Part shown: positions 34,317-43,161 of the stretch, piece by piece
Position numbering within the stretch: position 1 is the stretch's first letter
Layout: each line of letters begins with the position of its first letter
NCBI GenBank assembly: GCA_036307305.1
Contig: JAXJXV010000010.1
Location: 62,001-126,000, forward strand
Source of the DNA: SIG607 sp036307305
GTDB lineage: Bacteria > Bacillota > Clostridia > Oscillospirales > Acutalibacteraceae
Reading direction: 5' to 3'
DNA: 64,000 nt
Notes under the pieces: model-generated
Databases searched by the model: none
What the model was told of the DNA's origin: nothing
The model's input: only the letters and a program-made list of their open reading frames with translations
Made by a program: the position numbers and the translations under genes

Positions 34317-36131
34317 ATGTGCGGAATTATCGGTTATACAGGAAAAGAAGAAGCAAGTGATATAATATTTCATTCACTTCAAAGGCTTGAGTACAGAGGC
34401 TATGACTCGGCAGGTCTTTCGGTAATGGACTGTCAGGGTGAATTTAATACCGTAAAAACCACAAACAGAGTGGCTTCTCTTATTGAAAAAACTGATAATG
34501 GAAATAAAACAAAAGGACAGACGGGGATAGGACATACCCGTTGGGCTACTCACGGCGAGGTAAGTGAAACAAACGCGCACCCGCACTTGTCGGGTAAATT
34601 TGCCGTAGTTCATAACGGTATAATAGAAAACTATATAGAGCTTAAAAAACAGCTTGAAAATCAGGGATATGTCTTTAAAAGCGAAACCGATACCGAGGTT
34701 GTGCCGTTACTGCTAAGCTATAACTATCACGGCGATTTTATGGACAGTGTAAGAAAAACCGTATCGGCTCTTAAAGGAAGCTTTGCACTTGCTATTATGT
34801 GTAAAGATTTTCCCGATACCCTCATTGCAGTGAGAAATTTCAGTCCTCTTATAATCGGACTTGGGGAAAATGGGAATTTTGCCGCTTCTGATATAACTGC
34901 AATAGGTAGCTTTACCGAAAATATAATTTATATGGAAGACGGGGAAATTGCCCTTATTACGCCTAAAAGCATTGATATTTACGGCAAAGACGGACAAGCG
35001 GTGAAAAAACAGATAAAAAAGGTGTCTGCGGATAACACAGACGTAGGAAAAGACGGATATGCTCATTATATGCTTAAAGAAATATTCGAGCAGCCGAAGG
35101 CTTTTTCCAAAACGGCAGAGCATTATATTAAAAATGACTCTATTTCTCATGACAGCATAGGTATTGAACAGGAACGTCTGAAAGCCTTTGATAAAATTCA
35201 TATCGTAGCTTGTGGCTCGGCTTATCATGCGGGACTTGCATCAAAATATGTTTTTGAAGAGCTGAACGGTATTCCCGTATATGTGCAAATAGCCAGTGAG
35301 TATAGATATGAAAAAACGCCTATTGACAGTAAAACCCTTTTTATAGCTATATCTCAGTCGGGGGAAACTGCCGATACCATAGCGGCTCTGACTCTTGCAA
35401 AGGAAAAATGCGCTTATACCGTAGCCGTTGTTAATGTTAAAAATTCAACCCTTTCAAGAATTTGCCATACTGCCCTTTATACACTTGCAGGACCTGAAAT
35501 ATCCGTTGCAACTACAAAGGGCTATACCTCACAGCTTTGCGTTCTTTATATTCTTGCACTTTTTCTTGGTAAAAACACAGGTATGATAGATTCAGAGCAG
35601 GAGAAAGATTTAGTAAATGAAATAAAAAAGCTTCCGTTCGCAATGGCCGAGATTTTGGAGAGAAGCGAAGAATTTAAAAAGCTTAGCTTTAATACGCCGC
35701 ACTTATTTTTTATGGGCAGAAATACAGATTACGCTATTTCCTTAGAGGCATCTCTTAAACTAAAGGAAATCTCTTATATAAACAGTACGGCTTATGCGGC
35801 GGGAGAATTGAAACACGGCACCATTTCTCTTATAGAAAAGGGGACTGTAGTTTTTGCAATATGCTGTAACGAAAGGCTTAAAGGCAAAACCGAAAGTAAT
35901 ATAAAAGAGGTTAAATCAAGAGGCGCGTATGTAATGATTATGGCGCAGTACGGTAATAGGGAAGCAGAGCTTCTTGGTGAAAAAGTGCTGTACGTACCAA
36001 AGGTGAACACACTTTTTTCTCCTTGCGTTCACATTATTCCGCTACAGCTTTTTGCTTACTATACCGCTCTTGAATTGGGATGCGATATAGATAAACCAAA
36101 AAATCTTGCCAAAAGTGTTACTGTTGAATAA
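34317..36131 (+). CDS. glmS: Glutamine-fructose-6-phosphate aminotransferase (isomerizing)
   Basis: 604 aa, normal length. The N-terminal Cys2 nucleophile in MCGIIGYTG and LEYRGYDSAG mark the glutaminase domain. Two SIS domains follow (ACGSAYHAGLASKY, ISQSGETADTIAAL, SIS-2 near residues 460-590), and the C-terminus ends LAKSVTVE as usual. It makes glucosamine-6-phosphate for peptidoglycan. The 51-base gap upstream is too short for a glmS ribozyme. Confidence 0.95.
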   Translation: MCGIIGYTGKEEASDIIFHSLQRLEYRGYDSAGLSVMDCQGEFNTVKTTNRVASLIEKTDNGNKTKGQTGIGHTRWATHGEVSETNAHPHLSGKFAVVHNGIIENYIELKKQLENQGYVFKSETDTEVVPLLLSYNYHGDFMDSVRKTVSALKGSFALAIMCKDFPDTLIAVRNFSPLIIGLGENGNFAASDITAIGSFTENIIYMEDGEIALITPKSIDIYGKDGQAVKKQIKKVSADNTDVGKDGYAHYMLKEIFEQPKAFSKTAEHYIKNDSISHDSIGIEQERLKAFDKIHIVACGSAYHAGLASKYVFEELNGIPVYVQIASEYRYEKTPIDSKTLFIAISQSGETADTIAALTLAKEKCAYTVAVVNVKNSTLSRICHTALYTLAGPEISVATTKGYTSQLCVLYILALFLGKNTGMIDSEQEKDLVNEIKKLPFAMAEILERSEEFKKLSFNTPHLFFMGRNTDYAISLEASLKLKEISYINSTAYAAGELKHGTISLIEKGTVVFAICCNERLKGKTESNIKEVKSRGAYVMIMAQYGNREAELLGEKVLYVPKVNTLFSPCVHIIPLQLFAYYTALELGCDIDKPKNLAKSVTVE

Positions 36132-36200
36132 AAAAACCTTTAAAAATGTTAAAAAGTGTGATATAATTTTATTGTAATAATTTTTCTAGGGAGAAGTAAA

Positions 36201-37355
36201 ATGTATATCACACAGGATATAAAATATATAGGTGTAAATGACAGAAATATAGACCTGTTTGAAGGACAGTATATTGTGCCAAACGGAATGTCGTATAATT
36301 CCTACGTTATAATAGACGAAAAGATTGCCGTAATGGATTCGGTTGATATTAACTTTACAGATGAGTGGCTTGAGAATTTAGAAAAAGTTCTTGAGGGAAA
36401 AAAGCCCGATTATCTTGTTGTTCATCATATGGAGCCTGACCATTCGGCTAATATACTGAATTTTGCAGATAAATATCCATCTTGTCGGATTGTATCAAGC
36501 GCAAAGGCGTTTGTTATGATGAAAAACTTTTTTGATGAAGATTTTGCTGACCGTCGAATTGAGGTTAAAGAGGGAAGTACGCTTAGTCTGGGAAAACACA
36601 GCTTAAGCTTTATAGTCGCGCCTATGGTTCATTGGCCTGAGGTTATAATGAGCTACGACAGTGCCGATAAGGTGCTTTTCTCGGCAGATGCATTCGGTAA
36701 ATTCGGCGCTCTTGATACCGATGAAGACTGGACGTGTGAGGCGAGACGCTACTATATAGGCATAGTGGGTAAGTACGGTGCACAGGTGCAGTCAATTCTT
36801 AAAAAAGCGTCGGCACTGCAAATTGAGAAAATTTGTCCCTTGCATGGACCTGTGCTTAGTGAAAATTTAGGATATTATACAGAGCTTTATAATATCTGGT
36901 CAAGCTACGGTAATGAAAGCGAGGGTGTTCTTATAGCTTATACCTCGGTATACGGAAATACTAAAAAAGCCGTCGAACTTTTAGAACAAAAACTCAAAGA
37001 AAAGGGCTGCAGTAATGTTGTTGTAAACGACCTTGCAAGATGCGATATGGCAGAGGCGGTTGAGGATGCCTTCCGTTATGGGAAAATCGTCCTTGCAACC
37101 ACCACATATAACGCTGATATATTCCCCTTTATGCGTGAGTTTATTAATCACCTTACCGAAAGAAACTTCCAGAATAAAACCGTTGGCTTTATTGAAAACG
37201 GTAGCTGGGCGCCTATGGCGGCAAAGGTAATGAAAGAAATGCTATCAGGCTGTAAAAATATTACTTACGCTGAGAATGAAGTTAAAATAATCTCGGCTGT
37301 AAATAAAGAAACTGAGGGTCAGATAATGGCTCTTGCAAATGAAATAGGAGGATAA
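36201..37355 (+). CDS. Flavodiiron protein (FprA-type A-flavoprotein)
   Basis: 384 aa. The beta-lactamase-like diiron domain has HHMEPDHSAN (H-x-E-x-D-H) and the further ligands in MVHWPEVI, SADAFGKFG and PLHGPVL. The C-terminal flavodoxin domain starts near residue 245 with AYTSVYGNTKKA, the FMN phosphate loop. It reduces O2 to water, or NO to N2O, using rubredoxin as electron donor, protecting anaerobes. It is followed by superoxide reductase after 4 bases and rubredoxin after that, so the set forms one operon with its own likely -10 (TATAAT near 36162). Confidence 0.93.
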   Translation: MYITQDIKYIGVNDRNIDLFEGQYIVPNGMSYNSYVIIDEKIAVMDSVDINFTDEWLENLEKVLEGKKPDYLVVHHMEPDHSANILNFADKYPSCRIVSSAKAFVMMKNFFDEDFADRRIEVKEGSTLSLGKHSLSFIVAPMVHWPEVIMSYDSADKVLFSADAFGKFGALDTDEDWTCEARRYYIGIVGKYGAQVQSILKKASALQIEKICPLHGPVLSENLGYYTELYNIWSSYGNESEGVLIAYTSVYGNTKKAVELLEQKLKEKGCSNVVVNDLARCDMAEAVEDAFRYGKIVLATTTYNADIFPFMREFINHLTERNFQNKTVGFIENGSWAPMAAKVMKEMLSGCKNITYAENEVKIISAVNKETEGQIMALANEIGG

Positions 37356-37359
37356 TGTT

Positions 37360-37737
37360 ATGGAAAACAAGTTTTTTATCTGTGAACACTGCGGTAATAT
37401 CGTAGGTCTTATTCAAAGCGGTGGCGTACCGCTTATGTGTTGCGGACAGAAAATGACACAGATGGTCCCCGGCACAGTGGATGCTTCTAAGGAAAAACAC
37501 ATTCCTGTAGTGGAAATTGACGGTGATAAGGTAATCGTTAACGTTGGCAGTGTTGCTCATCCTATGAGTGAGGAACATCATATTGCATGGGTATACGTTC
37601 AGACCGACAAGGGTGGACAGAGAAAGAATTTAGCCTTTGACGGTGAGCCTGTTGTAAGATTTTCTTTGTGTGATGAAAAGGCTATTCGAGTTTATGCATA
37701 CTGCAATCTTCACGGCCTTTGGATGACAGAACTATAA
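37360..37737 (+). CDS. Desulfoferrodoxin / superoxide reductase
   Basis: 125 aa. The N-terminal desulforedoxin domain has CEHCG and CCGQKM, four Cys for a structural Fe. The C-terminal superoxide reductase domain carries EKHIPVV, EEHHIAWVYV and CNLHGLW, the His4-Cys active site. It reduces superoxide to hydrogen peroxide without making O2. Electrons probably come from the rubredoxin encoded 25 bases downstream. Confidence 0.95.
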   Translation: MENKFFICEHCGNIVGLIQSGGVPLMCCGQKMTQMVPGTVDASKEKHIPVVEIDGDKVIVNVGSVAHPMSEEHHIAWVYVQTDKGGQRKNLAFDGEPVVRFSLCDEKAIRVYAYCNLHGLWMTEL

Positions 37738-37762
37738 TAGATAACTGAAAGGAGAAATAAAA

Positions 37763-37921
37763 ATGAAATACGTATGCGATGCTTGCGGCTGGGTATATGA
37801 CGAGGAGCTTGGCGATGCTGATTTAGGCATTGAGCCAGGTACCAAGTTTGAAGACCTTCCCGAAGATTTTGAATGTCCTCTTTGCGGCGTTGGCAAGGAT
37901 ATGTTCAGCGCAGAAGAATAA
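37763..37921 (+). CDS. Rubredoxin
   Basis: 52 aa, ATG 37763 behind GAAAGGAG. CDACGWVYD and CPLCGVGKDMF contain the two CxxCG loops that bind one Fe. It is the full length of a normal rubredoxin and the third gene of the oxygen-defence operon, donating electrons to the flavodiiron protein and superoxide reductase. Confidence 0.96.
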   Translation: MKYVCDACGWVYDEELGDADLGIEPGTKFEDLPEDFECPLCGVGKDMFSAEE

Positions 37922-37946
37922 GAGGAAAATTAAAATATCAGTACAG

Positions 37947-37982
37947 ACAGTCGTTATCTATAGTGATAACGACTGTTTTTTG
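37947..37982 (+). terminator. Terminator of the oxygen-defence operon
   Basis: 12-bp stem ACAGTCGTTATC with its complement, then six T. Confidence 0.92.
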
Positions 37983-38048
37983 TTAATCAGTATTTAATAT
38001 ATTTACAAAAGAGGAAAAGAGTATAGTCAATATTTTGCCTATTATTTA

Positions 38049-38077
38049 TTTACAAACAATGTAAACGGGTGTATAAT
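38049..38077 (+). promoter_or_regulatory. Promoter of the SGNH hydrolase gene
   Basis: TTTACA, 17 bases, TATAAT, 31 bases before the start codon. Confidence 0.6.
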
Positions 38078-38108
38078 TGGTATATTCGGGAAAAGTAAGG
38101 AAGGGATA

Positions 38109-39614
38109 ATGATGATTAAAATTAATTATCTGACTGAAGCGGTGCGTTTACAGACTTTGGACGATAAAGCCTTTGACGACGTAAAGCTTGGAGATAATAT
38201 TAAGTTTAAAGCTCTTTGCAGTGAGGGAGTTCTTCCCGTTATAACTTATTGCGGTGAGGTTATTGGCGCCAAAGACGGTGTTTACTCTATAAAAGCTATG
38301 GATAATGGCGTTATTACTGTAGCTGCAACAGGACTGAGCCTTGCACAACAGCATAGCGTAGGCGTAGGGCTTAAGGGTGAAAATCTTGCTGAATATAACA
38401 GCGATGTGTTTATGGCGCCTGTTTGGGAATCTGATACCGTTTATCACGAAGCGGTAATGTTTACCGACAGCGCTGACGGTATCGTACAAAAGGAGAAAAA
38501 GCTTCTTTATCCTATTGATGACGTTATTTCCGTGCGTAATGATAAGCTTGATAAATGGTACGTCAAGGGTGTGGACTTTGATGTAAAAAATTCAAAGCTT
38601 GTTTGGCTCGAAGGTGGTACTTGTCCAATCTGGAAAGGCAATCTTATAGTTCCTGCAAATGCCGATGACAGCTACGTTGACCCTGCTCTTAACGTTGGTA
38701 CTTCGGGTACAGCGGCTTCATGGTACAGACTTGACGAAAACGGCGACAAAGGGCTTAATCTTATTTATGATGCATATCACGAAGCCTGTACGTTGTACGT
38801 TACGTATAAACATTCAAAAAAATGGTCTGATTTAGGTGAAACGGGTTACGAACCCGTTGCTGTGCAGAGCAACTCCGAAAGGGTTGAGCATTTGTTCGAA
38901 AAGTTAGCTACGGGTGAAAATATAAACGTTCTCGTTTACGGTGATTCCTGTGCTACGGGTTGTAGCTCTACGGGTATGAGTGTTAATTACGAGCTTTTTG
39001 GCAGAGAACCAAACGAAAACGGCGATTTGCCCGTTTCTGTAAGAAAAGCAAACGGTGGAATACTCAGCGTTCCTACCTTCTTCGAAATGGCAACCGAAGA
39101 ACTTGTGAAAAAAAGTGGGAAAAATAATATTGTAAAATATTATAATATTGCTTGTGGCGGTACGAGTGCTTCCTGGGGTAAAGCAAAGCTTAAAGAACGT
39201 ATTGCCTTTATGAATAAATATTATAATAATGTGGTTCCTGATATTATTTACATTAAGTATTTTGCGAATGATGTGCGTACCTCTCCTCAGTCATTCAGAG
39301 ATTCTTACGAAAGTATGGTAAGAGAACTCAGAGAACTGTATCCAAATGCGCCTATTATTTGTGTGACGGGTAAAATCAACAACGAAAGATGCTTCATTTT
39401 CAGAGAAAGCAGGGAAAATACATTTGAGCTTCAAAACGTTATTTGTGATATTGCAGAGCAGTTTGACAACTGTGTTGCTGTGAGAGCAACTTCCTTTTGG
39501 GACAGCGCAGTAAAAAGCAAGAATTTTGAAGATTATCTTTATAATAATATTAATCACGCTAATGATTTCTGGGCAAGAATTACAGCACAGCTGATAGTCG
39601 CAACGCTGCTATAA
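38109..39614 (+). CDS. SGNH/GDSL-family hydrolase
   Basis: 501 aa, ATG 38109 behind GGAAGGG. The first 270 residues form beta-rich domains of unknown role. The SGNH domain begins near residue 275 with VLVYGDSCATG (Ser in block I). Block II Gly lies in NIACGGTSASWG, block III Asn in IKYFANDVRT and block V His in NNINHANDF. It has no signal peptide. Enzymes of this layout are often carbohydrate esterases; the substrate cannot be told. The gene is monocistronic between a promoter and a strong terminator. Confidence 0.8.
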   Translation: MMIKINYLTEAVRLQTLDDKAFDDVKLGDNIKFKALCSEGVLPVITYCGEVIGAKDGVYSIKAMDNGVITVAATGLSLAQQHSVGVGLKGENLAEYNSDVFMAPVWESDTVYHEAVMFTDSADGIVQKEKKLLYPIDDVISVRNDKLDKWYVKGVDFDVKNSKLVWLEGGTCPIWKGNLIVPANADDSYVDPALNVGTSGTAASWYRLDENGDKGLNLIYDAYHEACTLYVTYKHSKKWSDLGETGYEPVAVQSNSERVEHLFEKLATGENINVLVYGDSCATGCSSTGMSVNYELFGREPNENGDLPVSVRKANGGILSVPTFFEMATEELVKKSGKNNIVKYYNIACGGTSASWGKAKLKERIAFMNKYYNNVVPDIIYIKYFANDVRTSPQSFRDSYESMVRELRELYPNAPIICVTGKINNERCFIFRESRENTFELQNVICDIAEQFDNCVAVRATSFWDSAVKSKNFEDYLYNNINHANDFWARITAQLIVATLL

Positions 39615-39617
39615 AAG

Positions 39618-39652
39618 AAAATCTCGCAAACATATAGTTTGCGAGATTTTTT
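39618..39652. terminator. Terminator, probably bidirectional
   Basis: 14-bp stem AAAATCTCGCAAAC with its complement around ATATA, T tract on the plus strand and A tract on the other side. Confidence 0.9.
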
Positions 39653-39852
39653 AAAACCTTAAATTTTCTGTCAGGAATAAAGGGCTGAATACCATCACGG
39701 CAGGATATTGGAGGTTCGATTCCAAATCTCCATTCTGACTGACAGCCGTCAATGATAATCGTGCCGTCATTTTCAATAGTAACTATACTGCTTAATGGAT
39801 TTTCAAAATACATATAGGTTTTCAGCAGAGAATTAAGTGAACGGTCGTATGT
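39653..39852 (-). pseudogene. Possible gene fragment downstream of the Dabb gene
   Basis: On the minus strand a frame reads protein-like from the end of the Dabb gene (VNTYDRSLNSLLKTYM, then ENDGTIIIDGCQSEWRFGIE) and continues without a stop into the terminator. It has no start codon with a ribosome site. It may be the remnant of a lost gene; I do not recognise it and the call is weak. Confidence 0.22.
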
Positions 39853-39854
39853 AT

Positions 39855-40160
39855 TTACAGCAAAATCTCAAAATCCAAACAGCTTCTGGTTGCGGTAAAG
39901 GGACGGACGAAGGTATCCGCAACGTAAACGTGGTCGGGATGTACAGCGTAAGCATTTAATGCTTCCTCATTTGTAAAGGATGAATCAAGCATTAAATCGG
40001 CATTGGAGGAAGCAAGACCATCTATGTATACCTTTATGTCGGTAAGACCGTCGATTTTGCCCATAAGTCCTTCCAGATTTTCTTTGATTTCCTTTTTGAT
40101 TTTTGCTTTTTCGTCTTCAGGACACTCTTTAAGAGTCCATAAAATAATATGTTTTACCAT
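39855..40160 (-). CDS. Dabb (stress-responsive alpha/beta barrel) protein
   Basis: 101 aa. I start it at 40160, MVKHIILWTLKE, where TTGAGGTGATTTTT provides a ribosome site; longer frames read into AT-rich DNA. MVKHIILW, DIKVYIDG, DLMLDSSF and YAVHPDHVYVADTFVRP are the standard Dabb motifs. Such small dimeric barrels occur as stress proteins or as cyclases and monooxygenases; the role here is unknown. Confidence 0.88.
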   Translation of the reverse strand: MVKHIILWTLKECPEDEKAKIKKEIKENLEGLMGKIDGLTDIKVYIDGLASSNADLMLDSSFTNEEALNAYAVHPDHVYVADTFVRPFTATRSCLDFEILL

Positions 40161-40309
40161 AAAAATCACCTCAAAAAAATTATAACATATTCGTGGAAAA
40201 ATGCAAATAATATTATTGTAAAATATGCATAGTGATTTTTTTATTTGTTTTTTTATTTTTGTGCAAATGGTTTTTTTTGAAAAAAACATAAAAAAATCAG
40301 TAAAAAATA

Positions 40310-40338
40310 TTGAAAAATGAAGATAAATTTATTATAAT
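40310..40338 (+). promoter_or_regulatory. Promoter of the CofE-like gene
   Basis: TTGAAA, 17 bases, TATAAT, in an AT-rich divergent intergenic region. Confidence 0.65.
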
Positions 40339-40389
40339 TATTCTGTTGTAAAGTGTGAATTCTTTTGCATATTTGAAAGGAAGATTATT

Positions 40390-41592
40390 ATGGATAAAAA
40401 AGAACGCAGAGTCGGTACTGTTTCTCGCGGTATTCGTTGCCCTATTATAAGAGAGGGCGATGACCTTGCAAAAATTGTTACCGAGAGTGTGCTTGAAGCG
40501 GCTGAGTGCGAGGGCTTTGAGCTTCGTGACCGCGACGTTATTTCAATGACTGAGTCTATTGTGGCACGTGCACAGGGAAACTATGCCAGTGTTGATGATA
40601 TCGCTGCCGATGTAAAGGCAAAATTCGGCGATGCAACCGTTGGTGTTATTTTCCCGATTCTCTCCCGTAACCGTTTTGCTATCTGTCTTAAGGGTATTGC
40701 AAGAGGGGTTAAGAAAATCGTTCTTATGCTCAGCTATCCGTCTGATGAGGTTGGCAACTCTCTTGCTACCTATGACCTTATTGACGAGGCAGGTATTAAT
40801 CCTTATTCAGACGTTCTTTCCTTAGAGAAATATAGAGAAGTATTCGGCGTTCAGAAGCTTGAATTTACAGGTGTCGACTACGTTCAGTATTATGCCGACC
40901 TTATTAAAGAGCAGGGCTGTGAGGTTGAAATTATTTTTGCTAATGGACCAAAGGCTATTCTTGATTACACCGATTGCGTTCTTACCTGTGATATCCATAC
41001 CCGCGTTCGCACAAAGCGTATTTTAAAACAGGCTGGAGCTAAAATCGTTTACGGTCTTGATGAAATTCTTAATGCTTCTGTAAACGGAAGCGGCTGTAAC
41101 GAAAAGTACGGTCTTCTCGGCTCTAATAAGTCTACTGAAGATAAAATTAAGCTTTTCCCAAGAGAATGTAAGGATTTAGTGCTTGATGTACAGAAGCGTA
41201 TATTTGAGGCAACAGGTAAAACCGTAGAGGTTATGGTTTATGGTGACGGCGCATTTAAAGACCCACAGGGAAAAATCTGGGAACTTGCCGACCCCGTTGT
41301 TTCTCCTGCTTTTACCGACGGTCTTATTGGTACTCCTAACGAATTAAAACTTAAATATCTTGCTGATAACGATTATAAAAACCTTTCAGGACAGGCTTTA
41401 AAGGATGCTATAAGCGAATCTATCCGTAAGAAAGACGGTTCAAGTCTTGTTGGTAATATGGCGGCTCAGGGAACAACCCCACGTCAGCTTACCGACCTTA
41501 TAGGTTCACTTTGCGACCTTACCAGCGGTTCAGGTGATAAGGGAACTCCCGTAGTTCTCGTTCAGGGATATTTCGATAACTATACTAACTAA
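40390..41592 (+). CDS. CofE-like (F420-0:gamma-glutamyl ligase family) protein
   Basis: 400 aa, ATG 40390 behind GAAAGGAAG. The sequence matches the F420-0:L-glutamate ligase fold in style (RDRDVISMTESIVARAQGNY, LTCDIHTRVRTKRILKQAGAKI). Organisms of this kind are not known to make F420, and no other cof/fbi gene is visible, so glutamylation of another cofactor or metabolite is more likely. guaA follows within 20 bases, which suggests co-transcription. Substrate unknown. Confidence 0.75.
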   Translation: MDKKERRVGTVSRGIRCPIIREGDDLAKIVTESVLEAAECEGFELRDRDVISMTESIVARAQGNYASVDDIAADVKAKFGDATVGVIFPILSRNRFAICLKGIARGVKKIVLMLSYPSDEVGNSLATYDLIDEAGINPYSDVLSLEKYREVFGVQKLEFTGVDYVQYYADLIKEQGCEVEIIFANGPKAILDYTDCVLTCDIHTRVRTKRILKQAGAKIVYGLDEILNASVNGSGCNEKYGLLGSNKSTEDKIKLFPRECKDLVLDVQKRIFEATGKTVEVMVYGDGAFKDPQGKIWELADPVVSPAFTDGLIGTPNELKLKYLADNDYKNLSGQALKDAISESIRKKDGSSLVGNMAAQGTTPRQLTDLIGSLCDLTSGSGDKGTPVVLVQGYFDNYTN

Positions 41593-41611
41593 TTTTTAAA
41601 GGATGATATAT

Positions 41612-42613
41612 ATGGAAAATTGCTTAAGACCCGAATCTATGGCGCGTATTACAACTAAAGAACTCGCCGATGCTTTTATTGAAGAACAGATAAAAGAAAT
41701 TAAAGCTCAGGTGGGCGACAAAAAGGTGCTTTTAGCCCTTTCAGGCGGTGTGGATTCTTCTGTTGTTGCTGCGCTTCTCATTAAAGCAATAGGCAAACAA
41801 CTTGTTTGCGTTCATGTAAATCACGGTCTTATGCGTAAGGACGAAAGCGAAAACGTAATTAAGGTTTTCAGCGAGGGTCTTAACGCAAATCTCATTTATG
41901 TTGATGCAACCGACCGCTTTTTAAATCTTCTTGCAGGGGTTAGCGACCCTGAATCTAAGAGAAAAATTATCGGTAAGGAGTTCATAGAGGTATTTGCTGA
42001 TGAAGCTCGAAAACTTGAGGGTGTAGAGTATCTTGCTCAGGGAACTATCTATCCCGATATTTTGGAAAGCGTAAAACAGGCAGAGGGTAAAAAGGCAGTT
42101 AAGTCCCACCACAATGTTGGCGGACTCCCCGAAGACCTTAAATTTAGCCTTGTAGAGCCTATCAAGCTTCTCTATAAAGATGAAGTAAGAGTGGTGGGTG
42201 AGGCTCTCGGTCTTCCTCACGGTATGGTATATCGTCAGCCATTCCCCGGCCCCGGTCTTGGTGTTAGATGTCTTGGTGCAATCACTCGTGACCGCCTTGC
42301 TGCTCTCAGAGAAGCCGATGCAATTTTAAGAGATGAATTTGATAAATGCGGTCTTGCTGAAAGGGTATGGCAGTATTTCGTAGTAATCCCTGATATTAAA
42401 AGCGTGGGTGTTAAAAACGAAAGCCGTTACGAAGGTTGGCCTGCAATTATCCGCGCTGTAAATACTAAAGATGCTATGAGCGCAACCATTGAGGAAATTC
42501 CTTATAGCGTACTTCATAAAATCACTTCCCGTATTACAAGCGAGGTAGAGGGTATCAACCGTGTGCTTATGGACCTAACCCCAAAACCCGTAGGAACTAT
42601 CGAGTGGGAATAA
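41612..42613 (+). CDS. guaA: GMP synthase ATP-pyrophosphatase subunit (no glutaminase domain)
   Basis: 333 aa from ATG 41612; ATG 41603 is in frame but would overlap the AAAGGATG ribosome site. LLALSGGVDSSVVAALL is the PP-loop that adenylates XMP. CVHVNHGLMRKDE, QGTIYPDILES, VYRQPFPGPGLGVRCLG and the C-terminal KPVGTIEWE are GuaA signatures. The glutamine amidotransferase domain normally at the N-terminus is absent, so a separate GATase subunit must be encoded elsewhere or ammonia is used. The last 12 bases (GAGTGGGAATAA) form an integration site. Confidence 0.93.
   Translation: MENCLRPESMARITTKELADAFIEEQIKEIKAQVGDKKVLLALSGGVDSSVVAALLIKAIGKQLVCVHVNHGLMRKDESENVIKVFSEGLNANLIYVDATDRFLNLLAGVSDPESKRKIIGKEFIEVFADEARKLEGVEYLAQGTIYPDILESVKQAEGKKAVKSHHNVGGLPEDLKFSLVEPIKLLYKDEVRVVGEALGLPHGMVYRQPFPGPGLGVRCLGAITRDRLAALREADAILRDEFDKCGLAERVWQYFVVIPDIKSVGVKNESRYEGWPAIIRAVNTKDAMSATIEEIPYSVLHKITSRITSEVEGINRVLMDLTPKPVGTIEWE
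42602..42613 (+). other. Attachment site, left copy (guaA 3' end)
   Basis: GAGTGGGAATAA, encoding Glu-Trp-Glu-stop, is repeated exactly at 47102-47113, where it lies outside any gene. The 3' end of guaA is a well-known integration hotspot for genomic islands and ICEs. Confidence 0.7.
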
Positions 42614-42800
42614 TTTTGAGGTTGTTAAAAACCCAGTATTCATGCGGGGCCCAGCGATTTCAAAAGGCGATTTGATAGCAAAATGATAGCAGACCACAAA
42701 ACGACTTTATTCTAAAAAGTCCAAATGGTTTGCAAGTAGATTATCTTAAATGCAAAAAGCGTTACTGATTTTTGTAGTCAGTAACGCTTTTCTTTTGCTT
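42609..42800 (+). repeat. 190-bp direct repeat, copy A (includes guaA terminator)
   Basis: It aligns with 42970-43160 at a constant offset of 361 bases. Shared blocks are AATAATTTTGA, ATGCGGG, TTGATAGCAAAATGATAGC (42672-42690), CTTTATTCTA, AGATTATCTTAAA and the terminator stem GCGTTACTGA/TCAGTAACGC (42759 on). It looks like one end of an integrated element. Confidence 0.7.
42754..42794 (+). terminator. Terminator copy A after guaA
   Basis: AAAAGCGTTACTGA with TCAGTAACGCTTTT, then T-rich DNA. It currently serves guaA. Confidence 0.85.
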
Positions 42801-42840
42801 ATTTTCAGTTTATATCATTCTAAAAATTTGATAGCGACTG

Positions 42841-42860
42841 TTGATAGCAAAATGATAGCA
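42841..42860 (+). repeat. Middle copy of the 19-bp TGATAGC repeat
   Basis: TTGATAGCAAAATGATAGC lies here between the two 190-bp repeats, giving three copies in 380 bases. Each contains TGATAGC twice. Such directly repeated short sites near attachment ends are typical of integrase or excisionase arm binding. Confidence 0.6.
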
Positions 42861-42969
42861 AAAATCAGAACACCCTATGTAAATAGGATAATCTACGAAA
42901 AAAGCTATTAAATTGTAGCAAATCGCTTAAACAAAATTATTTAATGCACTTTTTCATCTTAAGAATTTG

Positions 42970-43160
42970 AATAATTTTGAAAGTGTAACAAACTCTTTGT
43001 TTATGCGGGTTTGTAGAATTTTAATCAACGATTTGATAGCAAAATGATAGCCAACTTACCAATCCCTTTATTCTATGAAGGTCCGAGTGGCTTGGTAATA
43101 GATTATCTTAAACGCAAAGGCGTTACTGATTTTTGTAATCGGTAACGCCTTTTTCTTTTG
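42970..43160 (+). repeat. 190-bp direct repeat, copy B
   Basis: Diverged copy of 42609-42800 with TTGATAGCAAAATGATAGC at 43033-43051 and the terminator-like stem GGCGTTACTGAT/ATCGGTAACGCC at 43119-43149. The guaA coding end itself is not preserved (TTTGAATAA instead of GGGAATAA). Confidence 0.7.
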
Positions 43161-43161
43161 C

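Noticed and set aside
40390..41592. Evidence for F420 cofactor synthesis in this organism
   Set aside because: A lone CofE-like gene is common in Clostridia and no other F420 gene is in the window.
42669..43051. CRISPR array from the three TGATAGCAAAATGATAGC copies
   Set aside because: Copies are unevenly spaced (169 and 192 bases), two belong to larger duplicated segments, and no cas genes are present.
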